From assembly GCA_010093685.1 (NCBI GenBank), contig MU006241.1, positions 1 to 64,000 of the forward strand: DNA of 64,000 bases, read 5' to 3'. Shown here piece by piece: positions 1-10,229 of the stretch. Within the stretch, counting starts at the first letter, position 1, and each line of letters begins with the position of its first letter. The notes below the pieces were generated by a model, which was given only the letters and a program-made list of their open reading frames with translations, made no database searches and was not told where the DNA came from. Position numbers and translations under genes: made by a program. The stretch comes from Ophiobolus disseminans. Taxonomy: Eukaryota; Ascomycota; Dothideomycetes; Pleosporales; Phaeosphaeriaceae.

Positions 1-95
1 CCTAACCCTAACCCTAACCCTAACCCTAACCCTAACCCTAACCCTAACCCTAACCCTAACCCTAACCCTAACCCTAACCCTAACCCTAACCCTAA
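1..95. repeat. Chromosome-end telomere repeat (CCCTAA)n
   Basis: About 15 perfect CCCTAA units fill the first 95 bases, in the orientation expected for the left end of a chromosome (C-rich strand reading inward). The array ends abruptly at 95, where decayed helicase-gene sequence begins. TTAGGG is the standard telomere of filamentous ascomycetes. Confidence 0.98.
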
Positions 96-2100
96 ACCTT
101 TAAAAAGTTCTATTCTAGCCGCTTATTAGTTAGGTTATTGCGCATGCTCTCCTATAGCACGGCGGGTACAGACGTAGCCTTGCTAAACAACAGCTCCTTA
201 GTTAACAGCCGCTGGCTCTCGCTCGCTAGCCCGTGAACTATGCTGCGGAACTGCGCTATGCTAAAGTGCAGCTCCTTATACAGCAGCTTATTACTACTCT
301 ACTCTACATGCCTGCGCAACGTAGTGTTGTAATAGATCTTAAGCCTGTACGTCCGCAGATCCAGCATCTACTGCATTAGCCCGTAGCTGCCGCGCACTAT
401 AAACCGGTCTATCATCTACTGCACTAGCTGCAGGCATTCTTTTAGGCGGCGGCATAGGCTAAGGCTAGGGCCGCTGTCGTACGCGCTATTATCAAAGTTG
501 TCTATCTCCTCGCTACTATCCTGCGGGTCTGCTAGATCCGCACCTAACAGCTCTAGCCCCTGCTGCACTACTATAAACCGCGCCGTCTTGATTACAGCTA
601 ACAATATTAGCGGATACTACTCTAGCCCCTTCTAGCCCTCCTCTTTCACGCCTAGCACCGCTAGCGCGCACACTAACAGGCTGTCGTACTCTTAGTAGGT
701 AATGCGGTAGTCTAGCAATGCAATACAAAACTCTAGGCACGCTTTCTAGATCCTAGATAACTTCTCTAGCCTAGCGCTTATAGCGCTCTAATTAGGTGCT
801 GCCTCTGTTGCCTGATCCGTCTCGTCAACCTCTATCTCCTCGTCTGTCTCTAGGTTATAGTCTGCCTCCTCGTCTATCTGCTTGTCTGCCTCGGTTTCCC
901 TCTCTTCTGCCTCTTCTCCTGCTGCCCTCTCTGCTTTGTAGACTAACGCCTCCTATACCTTGCGCTGCTGCCGCTTAAGCTAGTACTGCAGGCTCTTCTA
1001 CCTGTGCTCCTTCTGCGTACGCGCAAAAAACATTAACACCTGCTGCTATAGCCGCGTGTGCTTAACAATCGCCTTCTTGTCTATATACGGCTGCAGCAGC
1101 TTAAACTGCGTCTGTTGCTTCTCTGTACGGATCGCCTCCAGCTGCACGAAAATGCTAACGCGCTTAATTACTAACGACTAGCTGAATTGCGTGAGCCTAT
1201 CTATAGCTGCCTAGATCGCTGCTTCTACTAGCTCGGCCTCGTTGTCGCTCCTTAGATCGGGGTTAGCTACTAGCTTCTTAATACATGCTATTAAATCCGC
1301 TCTCTCTATGCCTACTAAGTACGGCAGCTACTGCGTCCGCTCTACCTACAGGTTCACCTCGTCGCGCTCGCCCTCCTAGATCGTGCTCTGCGCGCGTCTC
1401 TTAACGTTCTCCTACGCTTACTCTATTGCCTCGCCTACCTGCGCCTACGCTGCGTTGCCGTCCGCCAGCACGGTGCGTGCGCTCTCTTCCTCCTAGCTAG
1501 GTAGCTAGACCTCGAAGTACTGCGAGCCCTAGCCCTAAACAAACAGCCGCTAGCAGTACACAGCTCGCGCGCCTTGTTATATACGCGCCTATACTCTTCT
1601 CTCTATAACCTAGCTAGAGCGGCTACCTTTTCCTGCTACTAACTAGCTGTGTGCTGTTTTCTAATGGTTTCGCATTACTCCTTTGCTCCGCAGTATCTAG
1701 CAGCAGGCTAGCTCAACTTAGTATAGTAGCCTATTATTGTACACCAGCAGCTCGTTTATTAGCAGGACTAACTCTTTAGGCACTACTATCTCACTAGCGT
1801 ACTCAGCTACTCTAGGCCAAGATCCTACTCTTTCCGCAATCTCCTCTGCTTGCTGCAGCTTGACTCTGTAGACGCGCTGCAGATAGCCCTAAATCTAACT
1901 TAGTATAACGCCGTGCCTGCACCTCTTGCACACAGCTATCTGATACTGAGCTATATGCTTAAAATACTCGCACTCTATGCTAATAAGGTTATTGTATTCT
2001 ATTAAATCTAGGGTTCTCTACTAGACTCTATACGCGGTGTTGTTTGCAATAACAAACGCGACCTACTAGAAGGTTATAGGTCTAAACACGCTTTGGACTT
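96..2100 (-). pseudogene. RIP-decayed N-terminal half of a telomere-linked helicase (TLH) gene, cut by the telomere
   Basis: Read on the minus strand, this stretch keeps recognisable blocks of the long N-terminal region of fungal telomere-linked RecQ helicases, in the right order. First comes a zinc-finger block near 1930-1880 (CKRCRHGV, then GYLQRVYRVK where the family has His). Next is a C-terminal finger remnant near 1660. Then come ERTQ-LPYLVGIERADL (about 1340-1295), VIKTARFIVVQQGLELL (about 600-545), CLQLVQ-MIDRFIVRGS (about 425-400) and MLDLRTYRLKIYYNTT (about 365-320). The last block (ESMRNNLTN...NFLK) stops where the telomere begins. Many in-frame TAG/TAA codons stand where the family has Gln or Trp, and His codons have become Tyr. 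That is the mark of C-to-T change at CpA on both strands (RIP). The helicase half would lie beyond the chromosome end. No function remains. Confidence 0.75.
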
Positions 2101-2264
2101 TGCTCCGGGGTGTTGCTGATCCTCTTACTAACATGCACTGTCTATACAACATGCAACCCTAATAACACAACCTATATAAGCTGCTGCGCTGCAACTTGCC
2201 TTAATAGTGCAATATACTGCTGCGAAAAACATACTCGAGTTTGGGGCAAATCTATTATTGGGCT

Positions 2265-2895
2265 CTATCTGCACCTAGGTATTGAAAATAATACTGCATG
2301 CGGGCTATGTGACACAATATGCCGCCCATACGCGTAGTTTCTATCCCTAACATCAAAACTGCACCCAGATCCGAGTGCACTTCGCGCCCTGAGATAGGGC
2401 GCGTATACTGCGCCTTGGATGATGGTTGCTTTACTGGGCGCGCCGTTGCGACCAGCGCGCCCTGACTGCTGCACCAAGTCTCTCAAGCGCCGGATCTGCC
2501 CCAAAAAGAAGGCATGGCAGATGGAGCCGCAATTGACGCCCAGACCTAGCGCGCTTGTCGCTACAAAAACCTGCTGCTACCTGTCCGTAAGCAGGCGCAG
2601 GAGTGCCTGCTTCTCTTCTAGGGTGCCAGCTTAGCGGTGGAAACAAACAGTGCCAAGCATAGCCGCGTAGTGCTTCATTTTTGCAACTGAGTTGCAGTAC
2701 ACAATGATCTGGCCAGGGAAGGGAATATTGCTCCTTTGCCTCCTGCACTAGCCTTGCCAGCACGTCAGCCTCCTCTTCCTCTGTTTTGTTGTACCAGTGC
2801 ACACCGTAGGCAATGTTGGACCGCGTGGTGGGCGAGCGGAACCTGTCAGATATGAGGTAGATTTGGGTGGAAGGGAACAGAGTTGCAGACGGCAT
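2265..2895 (-). pseudogene. C-terminal helicase-domain fragment of a telomere-linked RecQ helicase
   Basis: The minus strand encodes a SAT-type motif at the start (PSATL), then RSPTTRSNIAYGVHW, a helicase C-lobe segment GQIIVYCNSVAKMKHYA, VATSALGLGVN (motif V) and RRLRDLVQQSGRAGRNG (motif VI). All fit the DEAH/RecQ C-terminal lobe of fungal TLH proteins. It is broken by a frameshift near 2735 and by in-frame TAA (near 2635) and TAG (near 2590). The DEAH half (motifs I-II) is missing. The fragment begins where the retrotransposon fragment ends, so the missing half was probably lost at that junction. It lies just upstream, in the same direction, of the decayed TLH N-terminus, giving a head-to-tail relic of at least two TLH copies. 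Confidence 0.8.
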
Positions 2896-3340
2896 GTTCC
2901 ATAGACCCCCTAGTCCAAAGAGGGACTAGGACAGGGCGGCCTTCCGTCTTATCTCTCAAGAGACTGCACCACAGACACAACAATATACACATTGAACCCC
3001 AACACTTATCATTCTCATCAGAATTCTGTTATCTGACAGAACCAGTGGCTGACAGAACCAGTGGCTGTGTCGCACCTATGTCAATAATCGTCTAGTCTTT
3101 GTATTATGTACGGCTAGCAATTCGCATAGTCTATTCTAAGACCTTAGCAGTGTTGCTGTTAATAGAGGTAGAGGTGAAGTTGAAATGCTTGCTGCCGCAT
3201 TTGTCTGTCGCAGAGCTGTCGAAAGAGATTGTGCAGTTGCGACAATTGTTAGCCGTTGCTGCTACCGCTGTTGTAGGTGTTGTAGAGTCTGCTGCTGTTG
3301 TAGGTATTGTAGAGTCTAAGGAGTTGAACTTATCCTGCTA

Positions 3341-4429
3341 CTATTGAGGGGCAAGATGTGGGAAAGATTTCCAACAGGCTGCTTTACAGCCAGCGTGTTT
3401 ACGTTTGCAGTGGTTGCAGTAGATGTAGGTACTGCGGTTGCTGTGGTTGCTGGAGGTGCTGCGAGTGCTGCAGGTGCTGCGGGTGTTGCTGGTGCTGCGT
3501 TCTCCTCTCTTGCGGCCTCTGCTGCGGTGGTTGTCACCCCCTGCTTGTTGGCTGTTTGTGTTGTTGCTAGCAGCTTTCTGCTGTTTCTTGGTGGCGAAGG
3601 AGGTATTCTTGACAGGGTCATCGCGACAAGCTTTGCCATTGATCTCTTGTACTATGGAGTCAAGTGTGAGGTTTCCTTTTGAGCGCATATCGCGTCGTAC
3701 GACTTGCGCGTATCCAGAGTAGGACTCCTCAATTGCAAGAATAAATTGGTATAATACGCCCTTCACAGGTAGCTCAAGGTTCATGTCCTTCAACCTATTA
3801 AGTAAGGCGCGGAACTTGTCCGTAAACTTAAGCGTGTTCGTGCAGTCAGCACAGCAAAGCTTAAAGAAATCAGCCTAGGATGTACAGGCTTCATTGAGGC
3901 CCTCATCGCGATAGCGGCGAGTGATCTCCCTGTACTACTCTGCTGCAGGTTGAAGGCCTTAGATTGCTCTGTAGACCTCACGCGGGATTGAAGTTAGGAA
4001 AGTCATCTTAAGGGCGGAGTCGAGCTTGGCCCAATACTTAATCCTCTCTTTCTGCCTCTCTGCAGACTTCATAATGTGGCTGTTGATCAACTAACAAGTA
4101 TTGTCAAATGTCTTGCATTTAGACATGAGCTCAATGTGCTTGTTGTTATTTGGATCTAGCGTATTCCAATACAGTGGCTCAGGCTCGTCGATGAGGCCGG
4201 CGTACAATGGACTAGCTGGTCGCAGCTTCTTGCCGGTAAGGATGACTGTTGCATTGTGAATCTGCGCGTACAGTGTGATGGCAGCATCCCATTTCCAGAA
4301 GTTCAAGCAAGAGGCATCGAGCTTTGGGACAGCTGCTTGCGCGTTGTAGATGCCCATTTTAGGGTATGACGTCGCAGTGTTTGTGGTGAGTTTGCAAGCG
4401 GAAGCCTCACCAATGCTGGGCTGAGACAT
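3341..4429 (-). pseudogene. Copia gag polyprotein remnant with zinc knuckle
   Basis: One reading frame runs through the whole region but carries four in-frame stops (near 4090, 3960, 3940 and 3885), each TAG or TAA. The N-terminal part (PKLDASCLNFWKWDAAITLY) resembles the copia gag start, where the element binds its own RNA in the particle. The C-terminal part has a Ser/Asn/Thr-rich linker followed by CNHCKRKHAGCKAACW. This resembles the CCHC knuckle of copia gag, but Cys stands where the His is expected or the spacing has drifted. The stops replace codons likely to have been Gln or Trp, again RIP-like. Not functional. Confidence 0.7.
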
Positions 4430-4488
4430 GCGTCAATCGAATGCGGCATAGGCAGTACTCCCAGTTGGTTGTCAGTGAAATTTTTTGT

Positions 4489-4502
4489 GAGGGCTCATAA
4501 CC
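4489..4502 (-). other. Retrotransposon primer-binding site, half-tRNA type
   Basis: The plus strand reads GAGGGCTCATAACC immediately beside the LTR. This matches the anticodon arm of initiator tRNA-Met (loop CTCATAA), so the element strand is complementary to the tRNA. Priming by an internal, half-tRNA-Met fragment is known for several copia elements. The direct abutment with the proposed LTR edge (TG..CA) supports both calls. Confidence 0.65.
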
Positions 4503-4772
4503 TGATGAAATGCATAAGTGAGATGCGCACTTGTCTGTTATTATCAGAACTGGCTATGTGGAAGGAACGAGCTGAACAGACGCTAGTCCCAAAGAGGTAC
4601 ACATGTGACTTGTACCCTCAAACACTATATATAGTACTTCTATACCCGCTAGGCCTTTACACGTGTTATTCTTCTCTACATTTCTTTCTTCTCTACGTGT
4701 TTTTCTTCTCTATATATTCTGCTTCTCTACGTGTTCAGCTCTCTCGTGTTGTTCTCTCCCTCGCGTCGATAC
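4503..4772 (-). repeat. Copia 5' long terminal repeat
   Basis: A segment of about 270 bp bounded by TG at 4503 and CA near 4772, containing a TATA-like TATATATAG core and several CTCTACGTG-like copies. Its inner edge abuts the primer-binding site. No second copy is seen in the window, so the borders rest on the primer site and the TG/CA ends only. Confidence 0.55.
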
Positions 4773-4780
4773 AGTCGCGG

Positions 4781-5992
4781 CTACGGTCGCCATCGCCATT
4801 GACTCAAAAGAGGCGCCATGCGATGGATCCAGTCTCCTGTTGGTTCTAGTTCGCGCAACTTGCGCAAGAGATTGTCTGGCATCTCCATGTTCTTCGCAAG
4901 CTTCAGCGCTGTCGCGACATACCCTGCTGTTTTCCCCTCGAAGTACCCATTGTCACGGTAGTATTCCGTGTACAAAGCCTTAACACCGTCGTAAAACACA
5001 ACTGACACAGGCCTCGCGTAATCGACTTCAATGCAATTCGTATCTTGAACAAGACCCAGAAGCCCGTATAGCCGGTCGCGAGGGTCTTCGCACTGGTTTG
5101 ATGTGTATCGTTCGATGCACGTCGCCAACTGACGCCCTGCACCGCTCCTGTTGTACAAAGAATCCCAGATCAGATACAAAGCGCAGGTCGAGACGGCTTC
5201 CCGCATACCGGATCCGCGCTGTTGGAGGTCGAAGAATTCTATCCAATGGATCCCACATAGCACGCGGACTTTGCGGACAAGAAGCACTTCTTGAACAATC
5301 CACAGGCGACTGAAGTACGCGTCATTCAGCAGCACAGCTACTGCGTCGTCAGCCATTTGCTTGGTGTATTCCGTGGTCGCGAAGTCGTAGTAGTACGAGC
5401 AAAATCGTTTCGCAGCTTCCTTCAGATCAGGACTACTACCCAGCCACGTGGTGACTTCATGGGCGCCTTGGTAGATACACTTCATCAGCTGAACTTGGTG
5501 GTTTCGCTCGCTGGTGTCCTTCTGATTGATGCAAAGTTGATCGATCCAGATGTAAGTGTCGCTGCTGTTGGATATTGAATCGCGGAAGTGCCACAAGAAT
5601 TGGAACAGGTTCTCCCTGATATCGATGAAGGTCCAGTTGCGTTCGTCTTTCGAAGCGAACCCAACTTCCTCCACATATACGCGACGAAGTGGGGCATTCT
5701 TTGCTCCCCACGCATATGATAACCCAACATATTTGACAGGTTTGGTCTGGAGTGGTGATTCCAGTCGTTCGCGAAACATACGGAACACGATTTTTCCTGT
5801 GGTCGAACCCGCTTCTGACCATGATTTAGAGGATGGAACGACCTGGACTAGCCTTATCTCTTTGGTCTCTGTTTCTAGCGGTCGATACATGTAGGGCTTG
5901 AGACCGGCTATGATCGAAGATGACAAGCTCCGCCCTGTGGACTGATTCGCATTGGCAGTCGACATGTGTTGATCGCGATGTAAGGAAATCAT
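4781..5992 (-). CDS. HET-domain protein (heterokaryon incompatibility type), probably 3' truncated
   Basis: A 403-residue single-exon protein. The HET-domain signatures are present in order: GLSYAWG (about residue 90), WIDQLCINQ plus RNHQVQLMKCIYQ (about 148-170) and YFSRLWIVQEVLL (about 225), then CEDPRDRLYGLLGL (about 310). HET domains are TIR-like and act in self/non-self recognition and cell death after hyphal fusion. Compared with the three paralogues at 41-49 kb, it lacks the C-terminal block containing a PC-I motif and a WW-E...EC motif. It ends instead with WRWRP and a stop eight bases from the copia LTR. I infer that the insertion removed the last 60-90 residues. Whether the product still works is unknown. 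Confidence 0.85.
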   Translation of the reverse strand: MISLHRDQHMSTANANQSTGRSLSSSIIAGLKPYMYRPLETETKEIRLVQVVPSSKSWSEAGSTTGKIVFRMFRERLESPLQTKPVKYVGLSYAWGAKNAPLRRVYVEEVGFASKDERNWTFIDIRENLFQFLWHFRDSISNSSDTYIWIDQLCINQKDTSERNHQVQLMKCIYQGAHEVTTWLGSSPDLKEAAKRFCSYYYDFATTEYTKQMADDAVAVLLNDAYFSRLWIVQEVLLVRKVRVLCGIHWIEFFDLQQRGSGMREAVSTCALYLIWDSLYNRSGAGRQLATCIERYTSNQCEDPRDRLYGLLGLVQDTNCIEVDYARPVSVVFYDGVKALYTEYYRDNGYFEGKTAGYVATALKLAKNMEMPDNLLRKLRELEPTGDWIHRMAPLLSQWRWRP

Positions 5993-6887
5993 AACGGTAG
6001 GCTGCAGAAAAGGACCTGAAGGTACTGTCTTCGTAGCAAAGGTTGCAAAAGTCGTGTTAGGGTTAGGGAGGTGTAGTGTAAGCCGATAAAGTATGCCTCG
6101 AGCGGGGTTATCTTCCTGGCTTACAGCCTTCTAAAGCTGTAGCCTAAACTTGCTTACAGGCTCAACGCGCGCACCAAGCCTTGCAACAATTCTTGACCGA
6201 TTAGGTCGGTACATAGGTCCTTTTTAGCGGGCTATTGCCTGATTCAGCCTTGACAGTCGCTTCCGAATAATTTAAACGTATGACTCGTACGTACTATTCT
6301 CTGAAACTCTGCTTTCGCAGTGGTTGGGGCCGAGCATGTGATGCGACACAACTCCTTGTAAGACCGGTCACAAAGTATTGCTGTCTAGTAAGAGTGCAGT
6401 GCGGGCGCTAGTTACGGAAGCTTTTGGTGCTTAATAGAGTACTAGCAAGCGCGACTTTACTATGGATCTCACTAACATACCGTGCTTACTTCATCGCGTC
6501 CGAAAATCTCTTGCTCACGCCTCCTGCATTCAAGAGCATGCAGCTGCACAATATGTGGCACCACGCGTACGAAAACTTGAACAATTCGTGCGGCCAAACG
6601 TTCGAAAGCTCGTGGAAATAACGCTCACTCCATCGTACTCGAACACCTTCCACCCCCGCCTTTCGCGGTCCAAAGTACACTAGCATAGATCGCGAGCAAG
6701 AATAAATTGAGAATGCGCATGTTAAAAGGCTACTTCATTGCGCAAGAGTAGCTTCCGCGCCTGGGGCGTAGGAGCTGGTGTTATTCTGCTACAACTACGT
6801 TATCGAATGCGACCTGCGTTTCACCATCGAACCTATTCATCGCACGTCGTTCGATTTCCGTGTAGGAGCAATTCACCACCCCCTAAC
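5993..6887. other. Intergenic: HET promoter side and 3' side of HAK gene
   Basis: Apart from the two-unit interstitial telomere repeat and one stray CCGGTCAC (6364-6371), no gene or RNA was recognised. Short frames here lack any family signature. Confidence 0.5.
6057..6068 (+). repeat. Interstitial telomere repeat, two TTAGGG units
   Basis: TTAGGGTTAGGG lies 65 bp upstream of the HET start codon at 5992, with the G-rich strand on +, opposite to the terminal array. It could be a relic of an older end or junction, or a telobox-like promoter element. Confidence 0.7.
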
Positions 6888-9513
6888 TCAAACCTCCTTG
6901 ACAAACCCAATCTCAATAACCTTATCCATCGGAACCTTCAAGCTCGCAATCTTCGCACGCGTATTCTCCCGCAAGAACAAAAACGTCTCCAGCACCACCT
7001 TGCGCACAAAGTTCGTACCGCGTCGCACCTTCATCTGCTCCTTGCCGATGATGTATAGTACCTCGTGGTTGTATGCGCGCTCCAGGCTCTCGAGACGCGA
7101 GGAAGTGCTGCCCGAACTACCGGTGCTGGGCGAGGGTGTGGGTGCGCGAATAAATGCGCTTGCCCCGGCGGCGGGTCGGGCTGAAGTTTGCTCGACTGCA
7201 GTGCCTGTAGATGATGCCTTCTCGCCTTCGCGATCGAGTGCGCGGCTCACAATGTGTTTCTGGACTTGGTCGTAGATCAGCGCAGCGAGATCGGGAGTAA
7301 TGACTTCGTCCATGTACCCATGGCGCACGACGAGGCGGTAGCAGTTCGGGATTGCGAGGCGGGTGACGTGGTACCTATCCCCAGGCGCGACGGAGGGCTG
7401 GTCCAGCGGTCGGAGGTGGAAGAACACGACGACCTCAGGCGCGGTGACGAGTTTGCGGATGAACTGGCTGAAGATGATGGGTGTTGTTTCGCCAGCTTTG
7501 TCGAAGAAGACGCCGAAGCCCTGGGCAAGGCTGAGAACCTTGCCGCCGAACTTCTCGGTGAGCTGGAGGTCGCCGGCGTCGTTCGTCTTGACGAAATGCG
7601 TGGACGGGAAGCGATCTTCTGCTTCAGCGAACCATTGCTGCTCTTTGCCGAAGCGCCAGAGGATAAACACGCTGGCGAGTAGCGACGCGAGAAGGATGGT
7701 GAACCATGCGCCGTCGGGTACCTTGGTGAGCGCAGAAGAGAGAAAGGTGCCGTCGAGGCACGCAATGAATAGCCAAGGCAGGACGACGAAGTAAGGTTTC
7801 ATGCGCCAGACAAGGATTGCGACTAGCGTGACCATGCAAGTGTCGAAGAAAGTAACGAACATGACACAGACGCCGTAGGCATTTCCAAGAGAGGTCGTGT
7901 TGTTATAGATGGCGGCGACGAGAACGGTACCGACCATGAGCAGCCAATTCGCTACAGGGACGTAGAGTTGGCCGTGATAGTCCTTGGAAGTATGCACCAC
8001 CTTGACCTGCGGGAAGTACGACAACTTCATGATTTGCGTCAAGAGCTGTATCTCATTAGCGATGTTTTGCAAGAAAATACTCGTGTACATACCTGAAAAG
8101 TTGCAGTGATCATGGCTTGCGACGCAACGATGGCGGCTCCAAGGGCAACGACTAGCGAAGGGATGAGCCAGCCTTTTGGTACGCTGTTGTAAAATGGGTT
8201 CGAGAATGCATCTGGATACACACTGATGTGCGCGGCTTGCCCGCAGTATGCGAGGAGAAGACATGGGTAGGTATAGCCAAGCCAACTAATCTGCACGGCT
8301 CTCCGACTAAAGGCGCCTATGTCGGCGAAGAGAGCTTCCACACCCGTGAAGCAGAGCAGGATACCACCTAGGCTTCTCCAGCCGTGGTACTTGTTGCGCA
8401 TGAGGTAATCGAAAGCATAGTACGGGTTGAAACCCTTCAACATCAAGTAGTCGTACCTAACACTGTCAGTCGCATACTGGTTGGCGTAGCGATGTCCACG
8501 ACTTACTTCGCAAGATTGTAGACGCCAAATCCAGCGTTGAAAGCCAACCATAGCACGACGATGGGCGAGAACACCATAGTAAGCTTTGAGATGCCGAGCG
8601 GCTGCAAAAGAAACAGCATCACTAGAATGGCGCATGTAACGCCGACGACAGTAGATTTGGCGATGTTCTCATTCACGACAGTCAGACCTTGGACAGCACC
8701 CAGCACGGATTGAGCAGGCGTCAAGACGCCGTCAGCCATGACCATGGACACCGCTAGGACGCCAATCGATTTGAGCAGCCCGCGGAAGAACCTGGTATTT
8801 TCAATCGTGGATCGGACATGTTTGGTCGAGCGGCTGAGATCTTGGCTGAGTTGTCGCTCCATGCCTACTGCTTGTCAGAGAAGCTCAGAGTAACCGAATC
8901 GCAACTTGTACGTACGAATCATTGTCGCCTCACGAGGGTCGCGGTTTGAGATGTTGGCCTTGCCAAGTTAGCATGTTGCGTAGATCTGAAGGCGATCAGA
9001 ACATACATAGCGAGACAGCAGCGAGTATGTGCTGAAAGTACCGCCCTCGCCATCGTTGTCGGCTCGCAAGATGATCAAGATGTACTTGACCGTAACCATC
9101 AAAGTAAGCGACCAGATGATCAACGAAAGCGCACCCAATAGATCCGCACGACTTGGCGCTTCCGTGAAGGTCGACGAGTACACGTAGAGAGGCGAGGTAC
9201 CAATGTCTCCGTATATTACGCCGACAGACTGGTAGGCTAATAAGAGCATTTGGCCCACGCTGAACACCTGGGATTGGGTCAGCTTGTGCTCCACCCGGTC
9301 CGCGGACCCACTGACCTGTTTCTTCTTGTAGTCGCGCTCATCACGAAGCCCTGCATCTTCGTCTTCGGCGTCCCCAATGTCGGCGCTCTTGGATATCTCG
9401 AGAGACTGTCCGCTCCTACGTGAACGCGGGCGATGGCGCAACGGCACAACACCGCCAATGGAGTCGTTTCTCGGGCGATGGGCATCGTCTGCGAACTGAA
9501 TGCTAGTCTCCAT
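6888..9513 (-). CDS. HAK1: HAK/KUP/KT-family high-affinity potassium transporter
   Basis: Five exons (9513-9007, 8958-8916, 8867-8507, 8456-8093, 8045-6888) join in phase to about 810 residues, normal for fungal HAK proteins. The transporter takes up K+ (probably with H+) at the plasma membrane. Evidence includes GDIGTSPLYV in the first membrane segment, MADGVLTPAQSVL, NPYYAFDYL, FTGVEALFADIGAFS, the AYCGQAAH stretch, LTQIMKLSYFPQVK and NWLLMVGTV, followed by a hydrophilic C-terminal half with a Ser/Gly-rich linker. About 90 charged residues precede the first membrane helix. All introns are 48-51 bp with GT-AG ends. The gene is intact. The symbol is by family resemblance. Confidence 0.9.
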
Positions 9514-10229
9514 GATGGTTCAGTTGCTCAACTCCTGGTACGATCAGGATATATGAACTGGCACGGTATCTTATAGCTCAACCTTATCTTAACACTGCCG
9601 GAGAGGGTTGACACGAAGCTAAGATGTCAAGCACATGCAAGCACGCCTTGACTCTTGTTTGGCTGCTTGACTGTTAGCTTATCGCGCCATGAAGGTCCCC
9701 ACGTGCTGTGAATCAAGGTTGCGATGCGGCATTTATTGTAGGAGGGGGTGGCTCATACCTTGATATGGCCGCATCCGGACTGGCTTGGCGCCACATTCCA
9801 GTGTCGTGTTTCTTTCATGCAGGGCTGCGGGAGAAGAGCGCCTGCAGCGCATAGCCGGGATAACTTTTATTGGTTAAAGGATTCAAGCGGTTGGAGGTGG
9901 CCTGCGGTCCCACCCGCACAAAGCGATGATCACCCGTCTTGTTTGATTGCCTTCACGTTGCGGCAGCTGCGCCCCCTTCTATTTTCCGTGGAGCGCACCA
10001 GGCCGCGAGATTAGTGGATCGGTCACAATCGGTTTCGGGTGGACATCCAGGGTTCTGAAGCATTCAAGTCTATTCTCTCCGGAAAATTGCGACTTCGCTC
10101 CTAGATTGTGAGCGATGCAAAAAAGGACGCCGATGATTGATGAGATGTGCAAGTTCAGGTAACGCGAAGGAAAATTGGTGAATATGACTCAAAGCTCTAT
10201 CCTCCAGATAACCGATGTCGAAAAACCGA
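9514..10229. other. Intergenic: HAK promoter and phosphoesterase 3' side
   Basis: The region holds the upstream region of the potassium transporter, with a TATA-like stretch near 9550. Frames up to 88 codons show no known domain or splice partner. Confidence 0.5.

Larger units (their letters stand above)
2896..4772 (-). mobile_element. Ty1/copia-type LTR retrotransposon, 5' fragment
   Basis: Reading on the minus strand there is an LTR (4772-4503), a primer-binding site matching the anticodon arm of initiator tRNA-Met, a gag reading frame starting at 4429, a zinc knuckle near 3410-3350 and a degenerate protease-like start (IDIGAT, where an active copia protease has D-S/T-G) near 3085-3070. 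The sequence then breaks off at about 2900 against helicase DNA. Integrase, reverse transcriptase and the 3' LTR are absent. The LTR edge lies eight bases from the stop of the HET gene at 4781, suggesting insertion into that gene. The helicase-side border is placed by loss of similarity and is approximate. Confidence 0.75.

Noticed and set aside
2110..2337. Small Cys-rich frame with hydrophobic start, like a secreted effector
   Set aside because: It lies in RIP-decayed TLH sequence on the opposite strand. Cysteines come from TGC-rich decay and there is no promoter or homologue pattern.
3358..3570. Very Cys-rich frame resembling a metallothionein
   Set aside because: It is the antisense of the Ser/Asn/Thr-rich linker of the copia gag, where AGC/ACC repeats read as Cys/Gly on the other strand.
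6364..6371. A further CCGGTCAC motif as part of the cluster regulon
   Set aside because: A single copy 15 kb away between a HET gene and HAK. One or two chance copies are expected in 64 kb.
9748..10014. 88-codon plus-strand frame
   Set aside because: No family signature; between promoters, and not joined to any exon.
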